From PALSA-1004 sp046596405 (GTDB taxonomy: Bacteria; Pseudomonadota; Gammaproteobacteria; Burkholderiales; SG8-41): a DNA stretch of 9,629 nt. Location: the NCBI GenBank assembly GCA_046596405.1, contig JBKJMN010000354.1:1-9629 (forward strand), read 5' to 3'. Each line of letters begins with the position of its first letter. The first letter of the stretch is position 1. Both the position numbers and the translations under genes were made by a program. The notes under the pieces were generated by a model that saw only the letters and a program-made list of their open reading frames with translations, did no database searches and had not been told where the DNA came from. Shown here piece after piece: positions 1 to 5,814 of the stretch.

Positions 1-12
1 AAGCGGCAGAAA

Positions 13-39
13 CGACGTTCAGAACGCCTCTGAACGTCG
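13..39. repeat. Perfect 11-bp hairpin
   Basis: The left arm CGACGTTCAGA (13-23) and right arm TCTGAACGTCG (29-39) are exact reverse complements, separated by the 5-base loop ACGCC. Neither strand has a long T-run directly after it: on the plus strand a TTTTT lies about 13 bases later, on the minus strand only TTT follows. It may be a weak or Rho-assisted terminator for a gene beyond the left edge, or a repeat element. Confidence 0.6.
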
Positions 40-106
40 GTAAACCAACTCATTTTTATCGATTCGCGCATTTACACAATCATTCAATCAATTTGCAACT
101 ACTTAA

Positions 107-132
107 TCAGAGTTTCCCTAGGGAATCTCTGA
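107..132. repeat. 26-bp near-perfect palindrome
   Basis: The 26 bases read the same on both strands apart from one mismatched pair (113 with 126). The core TTCCCTAGGGAA has no loop, so it is a true palindrome, not a hairpin with a spacer. A 17-base segment at 201-217 matches positions 106-122 at 15 of 17 bases, so this is a repeated unit. It could be a protein binding site or the end of an intergenic repeat family. Confidence 0.55.
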
Positions 133-171
133 ACAAGCGGGGCTACGCCCCCTTGTATATCCCCCACTTCG

Positions 172-228
172 GAGGAAGCTTTCATTGAATCGAAACCTTG
201 ATCAGAGCTTCCTTAGGTCTTTTTTCTT
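172..228 (+). terminator. Candidate Rho-independent terminator, plus strand
   Basis: AGGAAGCT (173-180) pairs exactly with AGCTTCCT (206-213), with a further G-U pair outside. Four bases after the stem comes a T-rich run (218-228, TCTTTTTTCTT). The loop is long (25 bases), which weakens the call. It would end a plus-strand transcript coming from the left, although no such gene is visible in the window. It has the wrong orientation to terminate the minus-strand MlaF-like gene. Confidence 0.3.
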
Positions 229-247
229 ACGCCTGACGCCTCACGCC

Positions 248-1051
248 TCACGCAGTCAAACCCAGATCGGCCTGATAAGCGTCGTGCGGGTAATGGAACG
301 GCACCGGCCCGTCGTGCGCGCCATCCAGGAACTGGCGCACGAATGGATCCTGCGAAACCTTCATTTCAGCGGCAGGACCGGCGGCGGCTACCACGCCGTC
401 CGAAATCAGATAAAGGTAGTCGATGACGCGCATCGACTCAGCCGCATCGTAGGACACCACGATGGAAGTCGCCCCCAACGCATCGTTGAGGCGCCGGATC
501 AGATTCCCCACCACGCTGCACGATATCGGGTCGAGCCCGGCGAAGGGCTCGTCGTACATGATCAGCATGGGATCGAGCGCGATAGCGCGCGCGAGCCCCA
601 CCCGGCGCGCCATGCCACCCGACAGTTCGGCCGGCATCAGTTGCGACGCGCCCCGCAAGCCGACTGCCGCGAGCTTAAGCAGCACGAGATCGCGCACCAT
701 GCTTTCGGGCAGATCGGTGTGCTCGCGCATCTGGAAGGCGATGTTTTCGTATACGGATAAATCCGTGAATAGACCGCCCGCCTGGAATTGCATGCCCATT
801 TTGCGGCGCAGCTCGTATAGCTCTTCGCGGCCGAGTTCGTGCACGGTGTGGCCGTCGACTTTGACGTAACCGCCCGCGGGCACGAGCTGCCCGCCGATCA
901 ACCGCAACAAAGTGGACTTGCCCGAGCCGCTCGCTCCCATGATGCCGACGACTTTGCCGCGCGGGATCGTGAGATTGATGCCTTTCAAGAGCGGCCGATC
1001 GGCGTAGCCGAAGCGCAGGTCTTTGATTTCAACGATGTCGTCGGATGGCAT
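248..1051 (-). CDS. mlaF: MlaF-like lipid-transport ABC ATPase
   Basis: ATP-binding subunit of an MCE-type (Mla) phospholipid transporter of the inner membrane, which in Gram-negatives maintains outer-membrane lipid asymmetry. With the ATG start used here it has 267 residues, close to E. coli MlaF. Visible motifs: Walker A GASGSGKS (39-46), Q-loop Gln90, signature LSGGM (143-147), Walker B LIMYD (163-167) with catalytic Glu168. The C-terminal tail VRQFLDG...DGPVPF.YP is diagnostic of MlaF over generic ABC ATPases. Odd: the H-loop position reads VVSYD, with Tyr201 replacing the usual histidine. A GTG start at 1087 would add 12 residues; neither start has a clear ribosome binding site, and the ATG fits family length. 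The lipoprotein gene lies about 90 bases upstream on the same strand. No mlaE or mlaD follows within the 247 bases to the window edge. Confidence 0.88.
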   Translation of the reverse strand: MPSDDIVEIKDLRFGYADRPLLKGINLTIPRGKVVGIMGASGSGKSTLLRLIGGQLVPAGGYVKVDGHTVHELGREELYELRRKMGMQFQAGGLFTDLSVYENIAFQMREHTDLPESMVRDLVLLKLAAVGLRGASQLMPAELSGGMARRVGLARAIALDPMLIMYDEPFAGLDPISCSVVGNLIRRLNDALGATSIVVSYDAAESMRVIDYLYLISDGVVAAAGPAAEMKVSQDPFVRQFLDGAHDGPVPFHYPHDAYQADLGLTA

Positions 1052-1111
1052 GGCGCGGAAGGAGAATTGACCGCGCCAGTTTAACACGAGGCAGATGGCA
1101 GCCGACGCTGT

Positions 1112-1127
1112 GGCGGCCGTGGCCGCC
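1112..1127. repeat. GC-rich hairpin between lipoprotein gene and mlaF
   Basis: GGCGGC (1112-1117) and GCCGCC (1122-1127) pair perfectly around a 4-base loop. It lies in the spacer between the lipoprotein stop codon and the mlaF start, with no T-run after it on the minus strand. It is more likely an mRNA structure within an operon than a terminator. Confidence 0.35.
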
Positions 1128-1139
1128 GTCCCCGCGCCG

Positions 1140-1646
1140 TCAGCGTTCGAGCAGCGGCCGCGGCATCAGCGACGCGAGATCGAATTCGCCGGTTTCATCG
1201 AACGGCACCCGCGGACCCCCGGCCATGCTCAACACGCCTTTGATCCGGTAGTTGAACGCGGATTTACGGCCTTCGATGAGACGGCCGAATTGTTTGAGCA
1301 GGCCGCCCAGCGTGGTGACCGCCTCGACCGTCATGAACGCCGATCCGTAGCGCGGCACCGCGATGGCCTGATTGCCCACGCCCTTCGCGAACGGCTGGCC
1401 GGCGATTTCGAGTTCGAAGGCGATGCCGTCGATTTTGAGTTCGTCCGGATTCGGGTTCTGGATGCGCAGCCGCAGGCTGAACTGCTGCTCAAAGAGCCCG
1501 GCATTGGCGACGCCGAGGTCGGCCAACGTGACCGCCGGGGGCTGCATGCCGGAGGGCAGGCCGGCGCAGCCGCTCAACAGCATGACGATTATTGCCGCCG
1601 CGAACAGCCCCGCAACGGTGCTGCGCGTAAGAACCACGTTACTCAT
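1140..1646 (-). CDS. LEA14-type (LEA_2/WHy domain) lipoprotein
   Basis: 168-residue predicted lipoprotein. The N-terminus has a positively charged residue, a hydrophobic stretch (about 11-24) and a lipobox LLSGC with Cys27 as the lipidated residue. Ala at +2 predicts sorting to the outer membrane. The mature part carries the LEA type 2 / WHy fold signature: alternating hydrophobic strands and the motif LRIQNPNP (60-67), then G..F..G and a late strand with FDETGEF (149-155). The molecular role of bacterial LEA_2 lipoproteins is not established. The ATG at 1646 is chosen over an upstream TTG (1688) because AAAGG stands 7 bases before it and the signal peptide then begins normally. It lies directly upstream of the MlaF-like gene, so a link with envelope lipid handling is possible but only inferred. 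Confidence 0.85.
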   Translation of the reverse strand: MSNVVLTRSTVAGLFAAAIIVMLLSGCAGLPSGMQPPAVTLADLGVANAGLFEQQFSLRLRIQNPNPDELKIDGIAFELEIAGQPFAKGVGNQAIAVPRYGSAFMTVEAVTTLGGLLKQFGRLIEGRKSAFNYRIKGVLSMAGGPRVPFDETGEFDLASLMPRPLLER

Positions 1647-1676
1647 AAGTTTGCCTTTCCGGGTGCATGTCCGGCG

Positions 1677-1682
1677 ATCATA
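1677..1682 (-). promoter_or_regulatory. Candidate -10 element for lipoprotein/mlaF unit
   Basis: On the minus strand this reads TATGAT, five of six matches to the sigma-70 -10 consensus, about 30 bases upstream of the lipoprotein ATG. The expected -35 position (1700-1705, TTTCGG) matches poorly. It lies in the 130-base gap between divergent genes, where a promoter in each direction is expected. Confidence 0.35.
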
Positions 1683-1776
1683 GTCCAAACGCGGGTGCGC
1701 CGAAATCGCGCCCTTTAATTTTGCGCGCGCCGGCGGATATGGCTTAATAGCGCCTTCACGATCCGCCGCTCACCTC

Positions 1777-2484
1777 ATGGCCCAGCCCCGCAATTACCGC
1801 TATTACGAATTCGTCATGGCCGCGTTCGTCACGGTGCTCGTGTGCTCCAACCTGATCGGACCCGCCAAGATCGCGCAGTTCGACACGCCCTTTTTCGGCC
1901 TGCTCACGTTCGGCGCCGGCGTGTTGTTCTTCCCGATTTCGTATGTATTCGGCGACATCCTGACCGAAGTCTACGGCTACGCGCGCTCGCGCCGCGTGAT
2001 CTGGACCGGCTTCGCCGCGCTCGCGTTCGCCGCACTCATGGCGTGGGTCATCGTCAAGCTGCCGCCCGCGCCGTTCTGGCACAATCAGGGCGCGTACGAA
2101 ATCGCGTTCGGCTCGACGTGGCGGATCGCGCTCGCGTCGCTCATTGCTTTCGTGTGCGGCGAATTCGTGAACTCTTACGTGCTCGCCAAGATGAAAATCG
2201 CGACCGCCGGGCGCTGGCTGTGGACGCGCACCATCGGCTCGACGATTTTCGGCGAAGGCATCGACTCGCTGTTGTTTTATCCCCTGGCGTTTTACGATAG
2301 CGGCATCATTCCGAACGACAAGCTGCCGCTCGTGATGCTGTCGCAGTTCGTCGTCAAGGTCGGCGTTGAAATCCTGTTTACGCCCGTGACCTACAAAATC
2401 GTCGGCTGGCTGAAGCGCGCCGAGCGCGAGGACTATTACGATCGCGCAACGGATTTCAATCCCTTCATGCTGAAAACGCCGTAG
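1777..2484 (+). CDS. yhhQ: Queuosine precursor transporter (YhhQ/Vut_1 family)
   Basis: 235-residue inner-membrane protein with about six hydrophobic segments, of the Vut_1/QPTR family. E. coli YhhQ imports the queuosine precursors preQ0/preQ1, used to make the queuosine base of tRNA. Family marks seen here: FFPISYVFGDILTEVYGY (51-68), with acidic residues inside a membrane segment, and RTIGSTIFGEGIDSLLF (151-167). Length is normal. The ATG at 1777 has no strong Shine-Dalgarno but is the first start in the frame and gives the usual cytoplasmic N-terminus. It is transcribed divergently from the lipoprotein gene and lies 24 bases ahead of the MFS gene. I looked for a preQ1 riboswitch in the short upstream region and saw none. 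Substrate assignment is by family only. Confidence 0.87.
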   Translation: MAQPRNYRYYEFVMAAFVTVLVCSNLIGPAKIAQFDTPFFGLLTFGAGVLFFPISYVFGDILTEVYGYARSRRVIWTGFAALAFAALMAWVIVKLPPAPFWHNQGAYEIAFGSTWRIALASLIAFVCGEFVNSYVLAKMKIATAGRWLWTRTIGSTIFGEGIDSLLFYPLAFYDSGIIPNDKLPLVMLSQFVVKVGVEILFTPVTYKIVGWLKRAEREDYYDRATDFNPFMLKTP

Positions 2485-2497
2485 CTTCGGCTACAAT
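2470..2497 (+). promoter_or_regulatory. Candidate sigma-70 promoter for MFS gene
   Basis: CTGAAA (2470-2475, four of six -35 matches), a 16-base spacer, then TACAAT (2492-2497, five of six -10 matches). It sits in the last codons of the upstream transporter gene and just beyond. Transcription would start near 2504, only about five bases before the GTG start codon, so the message could be nearly leaderless. That would agree with the lack of any Shine-Dalgarno there. Confidence 0.35.
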
Positions 2498-2508
2498 CGC
2501 GCCTCACC

Positions 2509-3735
2509 GTGATATCCCTAGCCTCCAAAAACTGGCGCACGCCGGCCGTCATCCTGATCTGCGGGGGCCTCGCGCTCACGATCGCGCTCGGCACGCGCCA
2601 CACGTTCGGCTTGTTTCTGCAGCCGATGAGCGCCGACCTGGGCTGGGGACGCCAGACGTTCTCATTCGCGATCGCCATTCAAAATCTCGTCTACGGCCTC
2701 GCGCAGCCGCTCACCGGCATGATCGCCGACAAGTACGGCGCCGGCCGCGTAATGGCTGCCGGGGCTGTTTTGTATGCAATCGGCCTGGTGCTTATGGCAT
2801 TCTCGACGACCGGCATCGAGTTTGGCTGGAGCGCGGGCATCGTCGTCGGCATCGCGCTCTCGTGCAGCGGCTTTTCCATCGTTTACGGCGTGATCGGCCG
2901 CGCGTTCCCGGTCGAAAAACGCAGCGTCGCGCTGGGGCTGGCCGGCGCCGCCGGCTCGTTCGGCCAATTCGTGATGCTGCCATACGGCCAGACGCTGATC
3001 ACCCATATCGGCTGGCATTCCGCGCTGGTGACGCTCGCGGTGACGATATTGCTGATCGTGCCGCTATCGGCGGCGCTCGCCGAGAAACGCACCGCGCCCG
3101 CCGCCGGCCAATTCAAGCAATCGATTCCGGAAGCATTGCGCGAAGCGCTCGGCCACGGCGGCTTTTGGCTGCTGTGCATTGCCTACACCGTGTGCGGCTT
3201 CCAGCTGATGTTCATCTCGATCCACTTTCCGGCCTATATGGTCGATCAGCACATGACGCCGGAAACCGGCATGATCGCCCTCGCGATGATCGGGCTCTTT
3301 AATATTTTCGGCAGCTATTTCTGGGGCTGGCTCGGCGGACGCTACACCAAGAAATACCTGCTGAGCACGCTGTACTTCACGCGCGCGCTGGCGATCGCGA
3401 TATTCATTTCCCTGCCGCTCACACCGTTCTCCGTTTACGTCTTCGGCGCCGTCATCGGCTTTCTGTGGCTGGGCACCGTACCGCTGACGAGCGGTCTGAT
3501 CGCGCAGATTTTCGGCGTGCGCTACCTGTCGACGCTGTCGGGAATCGCGTTTTTGTTTCACCAGATCGGCAGCTTCTTCGGCGTCGGCATCGCGGGCTAC
3601 CTGTTCGACGCGACGGGCTCCTACCGCCTGATGTGGATGCTGACGATCGGCATGGGCGTACTCGCCGCAATCCTCAACTTCCCGATCGACGATCGCCAGA
3701 TCACGCGTAAGACGGCGGCGCCGGCTACAGCCTGA
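2509..3735 (+). CDS. MFS transporter, substrate unknown
   Basis: 408-residue major facilitator with roughly 12 predicted membrane helices, so an inner-membrane secondary carrier. MFS motif A is seen between helices 2 and 3 as GMIADKYGAGRV (70-81). The N-terminal stretch GTRHTFGLFLQPMSADLGWGR resembles monocarboxylate/oxalate-formate type MFS carriers common in Burkholderiales, but the substrate cannot be read from the sequence. The start is GTG at 2509. The next in-frame ATG (codon 40) would remove the first helix, so GTG is preferred despite no ribosome binding site. It follows the Vut-family gene by 24 bases and may be co-transcribed or use its own promoter. Its last 11 bases overlap the 3' end of the convergent DMT gene. 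Being on the opposite strand, it is probably not part of the phosphonate unit. Confidence 0.88.
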   Translation: MISLASKNWRTPAVILICGGLALTIALGTRHTFGLFLQPMSADLGWGRQTFSFAIAIQNLVYGLAQPLTGMIADKYGAGRVMAAGAVLYAIGLVLMAFSTTGIEFGWSAGIVVGIALSCSGFSIVYGVIGRAFPVEKRSVALGLAGAAGSFGQFVMLPYGQTLITHIGWHSALVTLAVTILLIVPLSAALAEKRTAPAAGQFKQSIPEALREALGHGGFWLLCIAYTVCGFQLMFISIHFPAYMVDQHMTPETGMIALAMIGLFNIFGSYFWGWLGGRYTKKYLLSTLYFTRALAIAIFISLPLTPFSVYVFGAVIGFLWLGTVPLTSGLIAQIFGVRYLSTLSGIAFLFHQIGSFFGVGIAGYLFDATGSYRLMWMLTIGMGVLAAILNFPIDDRQITRKTAAPATA

Positions 3736-4570
3736 GTGCGGCGATGCCTGCGGCGACCAGCACTGCGCCGACGATGCGCAGGGGGCCGAATCCTTCGCGC
3801 AGGAATAACGCACCGATCAGCGCCGCGAAAATAACCGACGTTTCGCGCAGCGCGGAAACTGCGGCAATCGGCGCGCGCGTCATGGCCCACAGCACGATGC
3901 CGTACGCCGCGACGGTCAACAGGCCGCCGACGGTGCACGCAAGCCAGCGCTGCTGCAGGTGCCGCCACACGCCGTTGCCATGTCGCGCCAGCGCCAGCGC
4001 CAGGATCGGCAGCGGATCGAGCAGAAACAACCATAGGCAATAACTGAGCGGATTGGCCGACAAGCGCGTGCCAAACCCGTCGACGAGCGTATATGCAGCG
4101 ATGATGGCCGCATTGGCCAGTGCAAACACCGAACTTTTTAGACCTCCTTTATTGTCGCGAGCGCCGAGCCAGAACGGCAGCAGGATGCCGGTGCTGATCA
4201 GCACCACCCCGACCCACATCGCGGCAGTCAGACGGTCATCGAGTAAAGTCACGCCAAGCAATGCAACAATCAGCGGCGCCACCCCGCGCATCAGCGGATA
4301 TGCATGCGACAAATCAGCGCGGTTGTATGCGCCCACCAGCGCCATGAAATACAAGAAGTGGAGCAGCAGAGAAGCCGCGAGCCACGGCCATGCCTCGGGC
4401 TCGGGCACCGGCAGGAATGGCAGCGCGAGCGCGCAGGCGGCGCCGCCGGCCAGCGCCATCGCGGTGATGTCGAGCAGCTTGTTGGCGGCCGACTTGGCGA
4501 TTGCGTTCCACGACGCATGCATCAGCGCCGCGAGCAGCACCAGCAGCGTGACGTCGAGCGGCAACGTCAC
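3725..4570 (-). CDS. DMT/EamA transporter, phosphonate-locus type
   Basis: 281-residue inner-membrane protein made of two EamA (DUF6) repeats (about 7-136 and 145-281), with around 10 hydrophobic helices. The opening MHASWNAIAKSA and the helix LRETSVIFAALIGALFLRE are typical of drug/metabolite transporters. Its neighbours and general features fit the EamA subgroup described as phosphonate-utilisation-associated membrane proteins (TIGR03340); that match is from memory of the family and was not tested. Direction and substrate are unknown; a phosphonate, its amine or an intermediate are candidates. The start is GTG at 4570, ten bases after the alcohol dehydrogenase stop codon, with no strong Shine-Dalgarno, so translational coupling is likely. 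Its 3' end overlaps the convergent MFS gene by 11 bases, with no obvious terminator between them. Confidence 0.83.
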   Translation of the reverse strand: MTLPLDVTLLVLLAALMHASWNAIAKSAANKLLDITAMALAGGAACALALPFLPVPEPEAWPWLAASLLLHFLYFMALVGAYNRADLSHAYPLMRGVAPLIVALLGVTLLDDRLTAAMWVGVVLISTGILLPFWLGARDNKGGLKSSVFALANAAIIAAYTLVDGFGTRLSANPLSYCLWLFLLDPLPILALALARHGNGVWRHLQQRWLACTVGGLLTVAAYGIVLWAMTRAPIAAVSALRETSVIFAALIGALFLREGFGPLRIVGAVLVAAGIAALRL

Positions 4571-4580
4571 CTAAGATTGC

Positions 4581-5672
4581 CTAGGCCACGGCGCCGATGA
4601 AGTTCTTGCCGCGCACGCCGCCGAGCGCGTCGTTCACCATGCGTTGCGAATCGGCGACGTCGACGCCGTAACTTTCGAAACGCGTGCTGACGCCCAGCTT
4701 TTCGAGAAAATCATGCAGCGCGTCTTCGGCGCGGCTTAATGGGCAGTCGAAAATCGGGGCCAGCACTGCATCGCGCGCGGAACTGCGGCCGATGGCGCGT
4801 CCGAGCACCATCGGCAACGTGAACGAGCACGCCAGGCCATGCGGCAGGCCGTGCTTCAACGTCATTTCGTAAGAAATCGAATGCGCCAGCGCGGTTTTCG
4901 TATTGGAGAACGCAAGGCCCGCGGTGAGCGCCGCCCACGCGACGCTCGCGCGCAACTCGAGGTCGGCGGGCCGTGCCATCAGCGGCGGGAGCTTGGCGAG
5001 TATCTCGCGCGCCGCCGCGACCGCCAGCACGTCCGATACCGGGTTGGCGTTCACGTTCCAGATCGCCTCTAAACTATGCGACAGCGCATCGAGCGCGCTG
5101 TGCAGTGTGACGGTCGGCGGCAGCGACAGCGTGAGCTCCGGATCGACGAGCGCCGCCTGCGCCCAGGTCTCGGGCAACATCAGCGAATATTTTTTTTGTC
5201 GCCCGGGCGCCGCGTCCCAGATCGTCGCGAACGGCGTTACTTCGCTGCCGGTTCCCGCCGTCGTCGGTATCGCGATCAGGCGTTTGACGCGCGCGGGCGT
5301 AAACGGGGCGCCGGTCGCGAGCAAGGCGACGAGGTCGTCGAGCTTCCCGCTGGCCGTGCCTATCATCAAGGCCTTGGCGGTATCGAGCGTGCTGCCGCCG
5401 CCAATGCCGACGACGACGTCGCATTCGTGATAGTCGCGCCAAAAGCGCTCATACAGCCCGCTCAGGTTGGCCACATCGGGATTCGGCTGCGTATCGCTGA
5501 TCACGCCGAGCAACGATGGGCCGAGCAGATCCTGCACGCGCCTGGTGAGCCCGAAACCGGCCGCCTCCGGAAACGTCACGAGTACCGCCTTGCGCGCACC
5601 GAGCACGCGCGGCAGTTCTTGCAGTGTGCCGGCACCGAAATGCACGTCGACCGGATTGTAATAGCGCCACAT
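4581..5672 (-). CDS. Iron-type alcohol dehydrogenase, phosphonate-associated
   Basis: 363-residue group III (Fe-ADH) oxidoreductase, cytoplasmic and NAD(P)-dependent. The nucleotide-binding half has GIGGGSTLDTAK (89-100) and PTTAGTGSEVTPFA (136-149). Metal ligands align with those of E. coli FucO: Asp195, His199, His264, His278. The second conserved FucO histidine (four residues after the third ligand) is Tyr268 here. Its context and sequence fit the phosphonate-metabolism Fe-ADH group (TIGR03405, from memory), related to phosphonoacetaldehyde reductases such as PhpC. The likely reaction is 2-hydroxyethylphosphonate to or from phosphonoacetaldehyde; this is inference. The ATG start has a good Shine-Dalgarno (AAGGGA, 6-base spacing). 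A candidate promoter with a dyad lies just upstream, and the DMT gene follows after ten bases. Confidence 0.88.
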   Translation of the reverse strand: MWRYYNPVDVHFGAGTLQELPRVLGARKAVLVTFPEAAGFGLTRRVQDLLGPSLLGVISDTQPNPDVANLSGLYERFWRDYHECDVVVGIGGGSTLDTAKALMIGTASGKLDDLVALLATGAPFTPARVKRLIAIPTTAGTGSEVTPFATIWDAAPGRQKKYSLMLPETWAQAALVDPELTLSLPPTVTLHSALDALSHSLEAIWNVNANPVSDVLAVAAAREILAKLPPLMARPADLELRASVAWAALTAGLAFSNTKTALAHSISYEMTLKHGLPHGLACSFTLPMVLGRAIGRSSARDAVLAPIFDCPLSRAEDALHDFLEKLGVSTRFESYGVDVADSQRMVNDALGGVRGKNFIGAVA

Positions 5673-5693
5673 CAGGATTCCCTTCCCGCCACA

Positions 5694-5722
5694 ATTATTG
5701 ATGTTTCACTAATTCGCGACAG
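5694..5722 (-). promoter_or_regulatory. Candidate promoter for ADH-DMT pair
   Basis: On the minus strand the -35-like hexamer CTGTCG (5717-5722, three of six matches) is followed by a 17-base spacer and AATAAT (5694-5699, five of six). Transcription would begin near 5687, just upstream of the Shine-Dalgarno of the alcohol dehydrogenase. A 26-base dyad is centred on the -35 hexamer. Confidence 0.4.
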
Positions 5723-5732
5723 GGAATTAGTG
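5707..5732. promoter_or_regulatory. Operator-like 9+9 dyad over predicted -35
   Basis: CACTAATTC (5707-5715) and GAATTAGTG (5724-5732) are perfect reverse complements separated by 8 bases. Arm-centre spacing is about 17 bases, compatible with a dimeric regulator contacting one face of the DNA. The dyad centre falls on the predicted -35 hexamer of the alcohol dehydrogenase promoter, a position that suits repression. No regulator gene is in the window, so its owner is unknown. A simple mRNA hairpin at the 3' end of the phnZ transcript is the alternative. Confidence 0.45.
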
Positions 5733-5737
5733 CCATT

Positions 5738-5772
5738 CTCACCCTCGCCCTTTGGGAGAGGGCCGGGGTGAG
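5738..5772. repeat. REP-like two-tier GC hairpin
   Basis: An outer stem CTCACCC (5738-5744) with GGGTGAG (5766-5772) and an inner stem GCCCT (5747-5751) with AGGGC (5759-5763) are separated by a 2+2 internal loop. The wording (ctcaccctcgccc...gggagagggccggggtgaggg) is that of the very common proteobacterial intergenic palindromes. It lies between phnZ and the alcohol dehydrogenase gene, where such elements often stabilise upstream mRNA or reduce read-through. Confidence 0.6.
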
Positions 5773-5774
5773 GG

Positions 5775-5814
5775 ATTGAGCGTTCAATCTGTCGTCCATT
5801 TTGAAACGCTCAAT
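5775..5814. repeat. Perfect 10-bp inverted repeat at phnZ stop codon
   Basis: ATTGAGCGTT (5775-5784) and AACGCTCAAT (5805-5814) are exact reverse complements with a 20-base loop; the right arm contains the phnZ stop codon. Nested inside is a second possible hairpin, GATTGA (5774-5779) with TCAATC (5784-5789). The two structures share bases and so exclude each other. No T-run follows on the minus strand, so it is not a classical terminator. Confidence 0.5.

Larger units (their letters stand above)
1..247. repeat. Noncoding repeat-rich intergenic stretch
   Basis: No convincing gene is present. The DNA is visibly more AT-rich than the surrounding genes. Seen directly: a perfect 11-base inverted repeat with a 5-base loop (13-39); a 26-base near-perfect palindrome (107-132); a GC-rich imperfect hairpin (134-155); a second, degenerate copy of the palindrome's left half (201-217); an 8-base inverted repeat followed by a T-run (173-228); and short direct repeats of the unit acgcctca (about 231-250) that run into the stop codon of the MlaF-like gene. 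This looks like a cluster of intergenic repeat elements or terminators, not a mobile element, because no transposase or terminal repeat pair is visible. Confidence 0.6.

Noticed and set aside
3..187. Open plus-strand frame of about 61 codons from the left edge
   Set aside because: It has no recognisable family, runs through hairpins and palindromes in AT-richer DNA, and its openness is readily explained by chance.
230..252. Short tandem acgcctca units as a CRISPR or satellite
   Set aside because: Only two to three 8-base units without spacers; far too short for an array.
1647..1688. Longer lipoprotein start at TTG 1688
   Set aside because: It would put 14 charged residues ahead of a normal lipoprotein signal peptide; ATG 1646 has AAAGG at seven bases.
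1721..1749. Promoter TTGCGC-17-TTAATA ahead of the Vut-family gene
   Set aside because: Spacing is right, but both hexamers match the consensus poorly (three and two of six), so it is not listed as a feature.
1689..1776. preQ1 riboswitch upstream of the queuosine-precursor transporter
   Set aside because: The leader is short, and I could find neither the small stem with an A-rich tail nor a pseudoknot covering the start region.
3064..3813. Minus-strand open frame opposite the MFS gene
   Set aside because: The MFS gene on the plus strand has full family signature and membrane helices; this frame is a charged low-complexity shadow.
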